This document shows positions 5,537-8,609 of a DNA stretch of 8,609 nucleotides, in pieces. The stretch is from assembly GCA_003165495.1 (NCBI GenBank), contig PMMB01000058.1, positions 1,066 through 9,674 on the forward strand, written 5' to 3'. The position numbers were made by a program, and so were the translations under genes. Position 1 is the stretch's first letter. Every line of letters starts with the position of its first letter. The notes under the pieces were generated by a model, which saw only the letters and a list, made by a program, of their open reading frames with translations, ran no database searches and was not told the origin of the DNA. Origin of the DNA: Gammaproteobacteria bacterium (lineage in GTDB: Bacteria; Pseudomonadota; Gammaproteobacteria; Steroidobacterales; Steroidobacteraceae).

Positions 5537-6640
5537 CTATGCACCCACAATCGATGCGACACGGTCTGCCAACGCGAGGGAAGCCGTCAAACCTGGGGAT
5601 TCCATCCCGAAGAGATTCACGACGCCGGCGACGCCATGATCGGCGGGCCCTGAAATACAAAAATCCGCCGCCGCTTCTCCTGCCTTTGCGATTTTCGGGC
5701 GAATTCCTGCATACGCCGGCAATAGTTGCCCGTCCGCAAGCTGCCGCCAATAGCGTCTGATGGCGCCGTAAAATATTGCCGCGCGCGCCGCATCGACGCC
5801 GTAGTCGACCTCGTCGATCCATTCCACGTCGGGGCCGAAACGCGCCTGTCCTGCCAAATCGAGGGTCATGTGAATGCCGAGGCCGCCGGGCTCCGGTACT
5901 GGGTAAATCAAGCGGCTAAATGGTGCTGACCCCGTGAGAGCAAAGTAGCTCCCCTTGGCATAGCTCACCCCAGGGATATATTTCGCCGGAAAGCCTTCGA
6001 TCGACTGCGCAACCCTATGGGCGTCAAGACCCGCGGAATTGACGACGATTTGCGCACGTAGCACTGGCTGTGGCTCGGACTCGATGGAAATATCGATACC
6101 ACTCGGCGTCGGCCGCAGCGACGTGACCGCAGCGCCGTAGACAATCTCTGCGCGGTAAGCTTCGGCATCCGCCAACAACGACAGCATGTAGGCGTGCGAG
6201 TCGACGATGCCGGTCGATGGTGACGATAGCGCCGCCTCGCACGAGAGTGCCGGTTCGCAGCGGCGCGCCTGCGCCTCGTCCAGCCATTCCAGATCGAAAA
6301 CGCCGTTGCCGCGTGCCTGGGATTCAAGCGCATGCAACTGCGTGAGTTGTTCTTCGGAGGCGGCGATAATGAACTTACCGCATCGCCGGTGTGCGATGCC
6401 TCGCTCACTGCAGTATCGGTACAGAAGTTCTCGACCGGACACGCAAGTCCGCGCCTTGAGCGAACCGGGTTGGTAGTGAATGCCGGCATGAATGACTTCG
6501 CTGTTGCGCGAGCTCGTATGCACGCCGAAATGCCGCTCGCGCTCGAGAATGATGACTGTGCGCCCGTCGCGCGCCAGCGCTCGCGCCGCGGCAAGGCCAA
6601 TCACGCCGGCGCCGATCACAATGCAATCCACCTCGTGCAC
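5537..6640 (-). CDS. FAD-dependent oxidoreductase, L-2-hydroxyglutarate dehydrogenase-like
   Basis: A 367-residue flavoprotein of the DAO fold. It starts with a dinucleotide-binding strand CIVIGAGVIGLAAA (GxGxxG at residues 10-15) and an acidic residue at the end of the second strand (ILER, E33). The stretch HTSSRNSEVIHAGIHY (41-56) is the hallmark of L-2-hydroxyglutarate dehydrogenases (LhgD/L2HGDH), which oxidise a 2-hydroxy acid and pass electrons to the respiratory chain. The C-terminal FAD-binding segment ends in GMESPGLTASLALA (345-358). It is shorter than E. coli LhgD (about 420 residues), and many bacterial relatives of this length have no proven substrate, so another 2-hydroxy or amino acid is possible. 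The GTG start at 6640 follows GGGAG (6650-6654) with a 9-nt gap. It lies 24 nt after the M20 hydrolase gene and 29 nt before the amidohydrolase gene, in the same operon. Confidence 0.9.
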   Translation of the reverse strand: MHEVDCIVIGAGVIGLAAARALARDGRTVIILERERHFGVHTSSRNSEVIHAGIHYQPGSLKARTCVSGRELLYRYCSERGIAHRRCGKFIIAASEEQLTQLHALESQARGNGVFDLEWLDEAQARRCEPALSCEAALSSPSTGIVDSHAYMLSLLADAEAYRAEIVYGAAVTSLRPTPSGIDISIESEPQPVLRAQIVVNSAGLDAHRVAQSIEGFPAKYIPGVSYAKGSYFALTGSAPFSRLIYPVPEPGGLGIHMTLDLAGQARFGPDVEWIDEVDYGVDAARAAIFYGAIRRYWRQLADGQLLPAYAGIRPKIAKAGEAAADFCISGPADHGVAGVVNLFGMESPGLTASLALADRVASIVGA

Positions 6641-6664
6641 AGCGTTGCGCTCCCGCGAAAGTCC

Positions 6665-7927
6665 TTACGCGGACGTCACGCTCGTCGCCAAAGACAGCAT
6701 CGCATGCAGCAACACATTGGCGCCGGCCTCCAAATCGCGGGGCAGCGCGCTCTCCGCCTCATTGTGACTGAGTCCACCGGCGCAAGGGACGAACACCATC
6801 GCAGTGGGCACGACGGCGGACACATTGCAGGAATCGTGACCGGCGCCGCTGACCATCTCCAAGGAATTAAAGCCGAGCGCGGCCGTTGCGCCGCGCACCG
6901 CCGCGACGCAGGTTGGATCGAAGCTGACGCCCGGCGCCTCCCATACACAGCGGATGTCCCCTGCGAGCGCGTGACGCTGGAGTGCGGCGTGCACCAGCCG
7001 ATTCATTTCTTCCCGCAAGGCCGCGTACTGCTGGGCATCGGGATGCCGAATGTCCACCGTGAAACGCAAGCGACCCGGAACGGTATTGGGCGATCCGGGC
7101 AGCGTCTCGATGAAGCCGAAGGTGAGACGTGCGTCCCGGCCGCGTTGCTCGGTCGCCGCGTACAGCGCCGGCAGCAAATCCGCCAGTACGCGAATGGGAT
7201 CGCGCCGCATGTCCATGGGTGTGGGTCCCGCGTGCGCCTCTTGGCCCTCGACGACGACCTCGTGTCGACTCATGTGCTGGACGCCCGTCACAACACCAAT
7301 GGTCTTGGCCTTTTGTTCGAGCACCGGCCCCTGTTCGATGTGCACTTCAAAGGAGGCCTTGACTGGCTGGCGCGACAGCGGCGCGTCGGTCGGAACGCCG
7401 GCGCGTTGCAGTTCGTGGCGCACACTGATCCCGGCGCGGTCGGTCAAACCGTACGCCGTGTCGAGCGGGAGGCGTCCGGACCATACCGCCGAGCCCATCA
7501 TCGCCATCGGAAAGCGGCTGCCCTCCTCGTTGCACCACACCGACAGCTCGATGGGATGCTCGGTCGTCATCTCATGGTCGTTGAGGGATTCGATCACTTC
7601 GAGCCCGGCCAGCACCCCATACACGCCGTCGAATTTGCCCCCTGTCGGCTGAGTGTCGAGATGGCTCCCGGTCATGACGACCGGCAGAGAGTCTTCACGC
7701 CCTGGGCGCCGGAAGAACAAGTTGCCCACCGCATCGACTCGCACGCGGCAACCGGCCGCCTCGGCCCAGAGTGATAGAAGTTTGCGACCCGCCATATCGG
7801 CGTCGGTCAAGGCTTGCCGGTTGCAGCCGCCATGTGGGGTCGCACCGATTTCCGCCATCTGCATCAGACGCGACCACAATCGATCGCCGTTTACGCGCAA
7901 CGCTTTTCGAATCGGAATCTCGCTCAT
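6665..7927 (-). CDS. M20-family Zn-dependent hydrolase: N-carbamoyl-L-amino acid hydrolase / allantoate amidohydrolase / beta-ureidopropionase type
   Basis: A 420-residue cytoplasmic metallo-amidohydrolase. The metal-ligand pattern of the HyuC/AllC group is intact: His89 in TGSHLDT, Asp100 in GGKFDGVYG, the Glu134-Glu135 pair in WCNEEGSRF, His196 in EVHIEQGP and His388 in SHNEAES. AHAGPTPMDMRRD (231-243) and GAGHDSCNVS (361-370) are the conserved substrate/dimer-interface segments. Family members release ammonia and CO2 from N-carbamoyl amino acids, ureidopropionate or allantoate; which one cannot be decided here, though the EEGSRF form is common to all. The ATG at 7927 (MSEIPIRK) gives the usual family length and a 61-nt gap to the upstream PHP gene. 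An ATG at 8005 would add 26 unlikely residues and overlap the PHP stop. The ribosome-binding site is weak (GTGAG about 12 nt upstream). The FAD oxidoreductase gene follows after 24 nt. Confidence 0.92.
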   Translation of the reverse strand: MSEIPIRKALRVNGDRLWSRLMQMAEIGATPHGGCNRQALTDADMAGRKLLSLWAEAAGCRVRVDAVGNLFFRRPGREDSLPVVMTGSHLDTQPTGGKFDGVYGVLAGLEVIESLNDHEMTTEHPIELSVWCNEEGSRFPMAMMGSAVWSGRLPLDTAYGLTDRAGISVRHELQRAGVPTDAPLSRQPVKASFEVHIEQGPVLEQKAKTIGVVTGVQHMSRHEVVVEGQEAHAGPTPMDMRRDPIRVLADLLPALYAATEQRGRDARLTFGFIETLPGSPNTVPGRLRFTVDIRHPDAQQYAALREEMNRLVHAALQRHALAGDIRCVWEAPGVSFDPTCVAAVRGATAALGFNSLEMVSGAGHDSCNVSAVVPTAMVFVPCAGGLSHNEAESALPRDLEAGANVLLHAMLSLATSVTSA

Positions 7928-7988
7928 ACCGTCGATGATCTCACGTGGCCGGCAATCGACCCAAACGTCCGTGGCGCGCCGGGTTGCA

Positions 7989-8609
7989 CTACTCCAGACC
8001 AACAAACACGGCCTTGGCTTGCGCCAGACGCTCCAGAACGCTGCGCTTCTCCGCCGCGTTGTTCCAGTCGGGATAAGCCGCGGTGGTTTCCGTCATGCGA
8101 TCCATCCACGCCGCGAAATATCGCGCATCGTCCGGTGAGCGAGGCTTAGCATGAGCGACGGTGACGTAGATCGGGCTGGTGGTCGCATACACATAGGTAT
8201 CCAATACCGGATAGCGTCCCGCGTCGGTGGACGCGCGCGCCACGCACCAGCCGCTGTGCTCGAGCGCAATGCTGCCGCTGAAATCGCCGTGATCCACGCT
8301 TTCGCGCGTGATGAAGGATCGCACCACCCGGCCGTTGCACACCAGTTCCAGACGATCCACGGCGACGATGGATCGCAAACGAACCGAGAAGTTGACGCGC
8401 TCCTGCGCAGTTGCAAATGTCAGCTCGTCGCCGATCTCTGCGCCGCCGAGCGTGAAGCCCAACAAGGGACCGTTGGTCGCAAAGCTGTGCCCCGCCTTGA
8501 GCGCCGCCATCCATTCCTCCGGCTTGACCTCGCCGTCGGGGACGCGTGCATAGACGCGGTTCATACCCACGGGTCCGCGCAGTGACGAGTAATTCGCCAT
8601 GGCATCCGT
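7989..8609 (-). CDS. CehA/McbA-like PHP-domain metallohydrolase (C-terminal part; 5' end outside window)
   Basis: This is the last 206 residues of a larger protein: the frame runs open through the right edge, reading TDAMANYSSLRGPVGMNRVY from its first codon. The 'GTD-a..NY' form followed by GxNRVY, then AALKAGHSFATNGPLL and a beta-rich C-terminal domain, is typical of CehA/McbA-family metallohydrolases. These have a PHP domain and are named after a carbaryl hydrolase, but most have no known substrate. The Asp in the first TD is probably the last PHP metal ligand; the other ligands and any signal peptide lie outside. The ATG at 8600 is internal and should not be taken as the start, since homologous sequence continues upstream. 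The C terminus (roughly the last 60 residues) ends in a helical stretch, MDRMTETTAAYPDWNNAAEK. It is the first gene of the five-gene set seen here; the operon's promoter must lie further right. Assignment is by remembered motif pattern, not by search. Confidence 0.8.
   Translation of the reverse strand, partial: TDAMANYSSLRGPVGMNRVYARVPDGEVKPEEWMAALKAGHSFATNGPLLGFTLGGAEIGDELTFATAQERVNFSVRLRSIVAVDRLELVCNGRVVRSFITRESVDHGDFSGSIALEHSGWCVARASTDAGRYPVLDTYVYATTSPIYVTVAHAKPRSPDDARYFAAWMDRMTETTAAYPDWNNAAEKRSVLERLAQAKAVFVGLE

Noticed and set aside
5508..5822. Upstream extension of the amidohydrolase frame by 105 codons
   Set aside because: It overlaps the end of the FAD oxidoreductase gene, is Arg-rich without family similarity, and would place the signal peptide in the middle of the protein.
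6332..7774. 480-codon open frame on the plus strand
   Set aside because: It runs antisense to two well-supported genes (M20 hydrolase and FAD oxidoreductase), its translation is Arg/His-rich with no domain pattern, and it is a typical GC-driven shadow.
7928..8005. Longer M20 hydrolase start at 8005
   Set aside because: It adds 26 residues foreign to the family and overlaps the PHP gene stop. The start at 7927 fits the family length, though a small overlap cannot be excluded.
3326..8609. Classical hydantoin-utilisation operon
   Set aside because: The amidohydrolase is exported and resembles dipeptidases rather than cytoplasmic hydantoinases, and no racemase or hydantoin transporter is visible.

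Overview
The window looks like chromosomal DNA of a GC-rich proteobacterium. The order tRNA-Leu(UAG), trigger factor, ClpP is typical of gammaproteobacteria such as the Xanthomonas/Pseudomonas side of the class. The exact taxon cannot be read from the sequence. Coding density is very high and no stretch over about 120 bases lacks a gene. No insertion sequence, phage gene or CRISPR array was seen.

Layout. (1) Positions 1-1873, minus strand: a conserved proteostasis block, read right to left as tRNA-Leu(UAG), tig and the start of clpP (cut by the window edge). Only 27 nt separate the tRNA from tig, so they probably share a transcript. The tig-clpP gap holds a possible heat-shock promoter and two small tandem hairpins. 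(2) Positions 1874-2498: a short GC-rich spacer, then a solitary MbcA/ParS/Xre (DUF2384) antitoxin-type gene with no toxin gene beside it. (3) Positions 2499-3329, plus strand: pyrF, the last enzyme of UMP synthesis, of the long 'type 2' class; it is the only plus-strand gene. (4) Positions 3326-8609, minus strand: five closely packed genes, apparently one operon whose promoter lies beyond the right edge. In transcription order they encode a CehA/McbA-like PHP metallohydrolase (5' end missing), an M20-type N-carbamoyl-amino-acid/allantoate amidohydrolase, an FAD oxidoreductase of the L-2-hydroxyglutarate dehydrogenase group, an exported metal-dependent amidohydrolase/dipeptidase, and an SDR dehydrogenase.

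How the genes work together. The left half is housekeeping: Trigger factor folds nascent chains, ClpP degrades proteins, and PyrF makes UMP. The right half reads as a catabolic cassette: three hydrolases of C-N or ester bonds plus two redox enzymes. This suits stepwise breakdown of an amide-, peptide- or ureido-containing compound followed by oxidation of the released acid or alcohol. The substrate is unknown. This cassette is the best candidate for an undescribed pathway here, but every member belongs to a known family and the pathway is inference.
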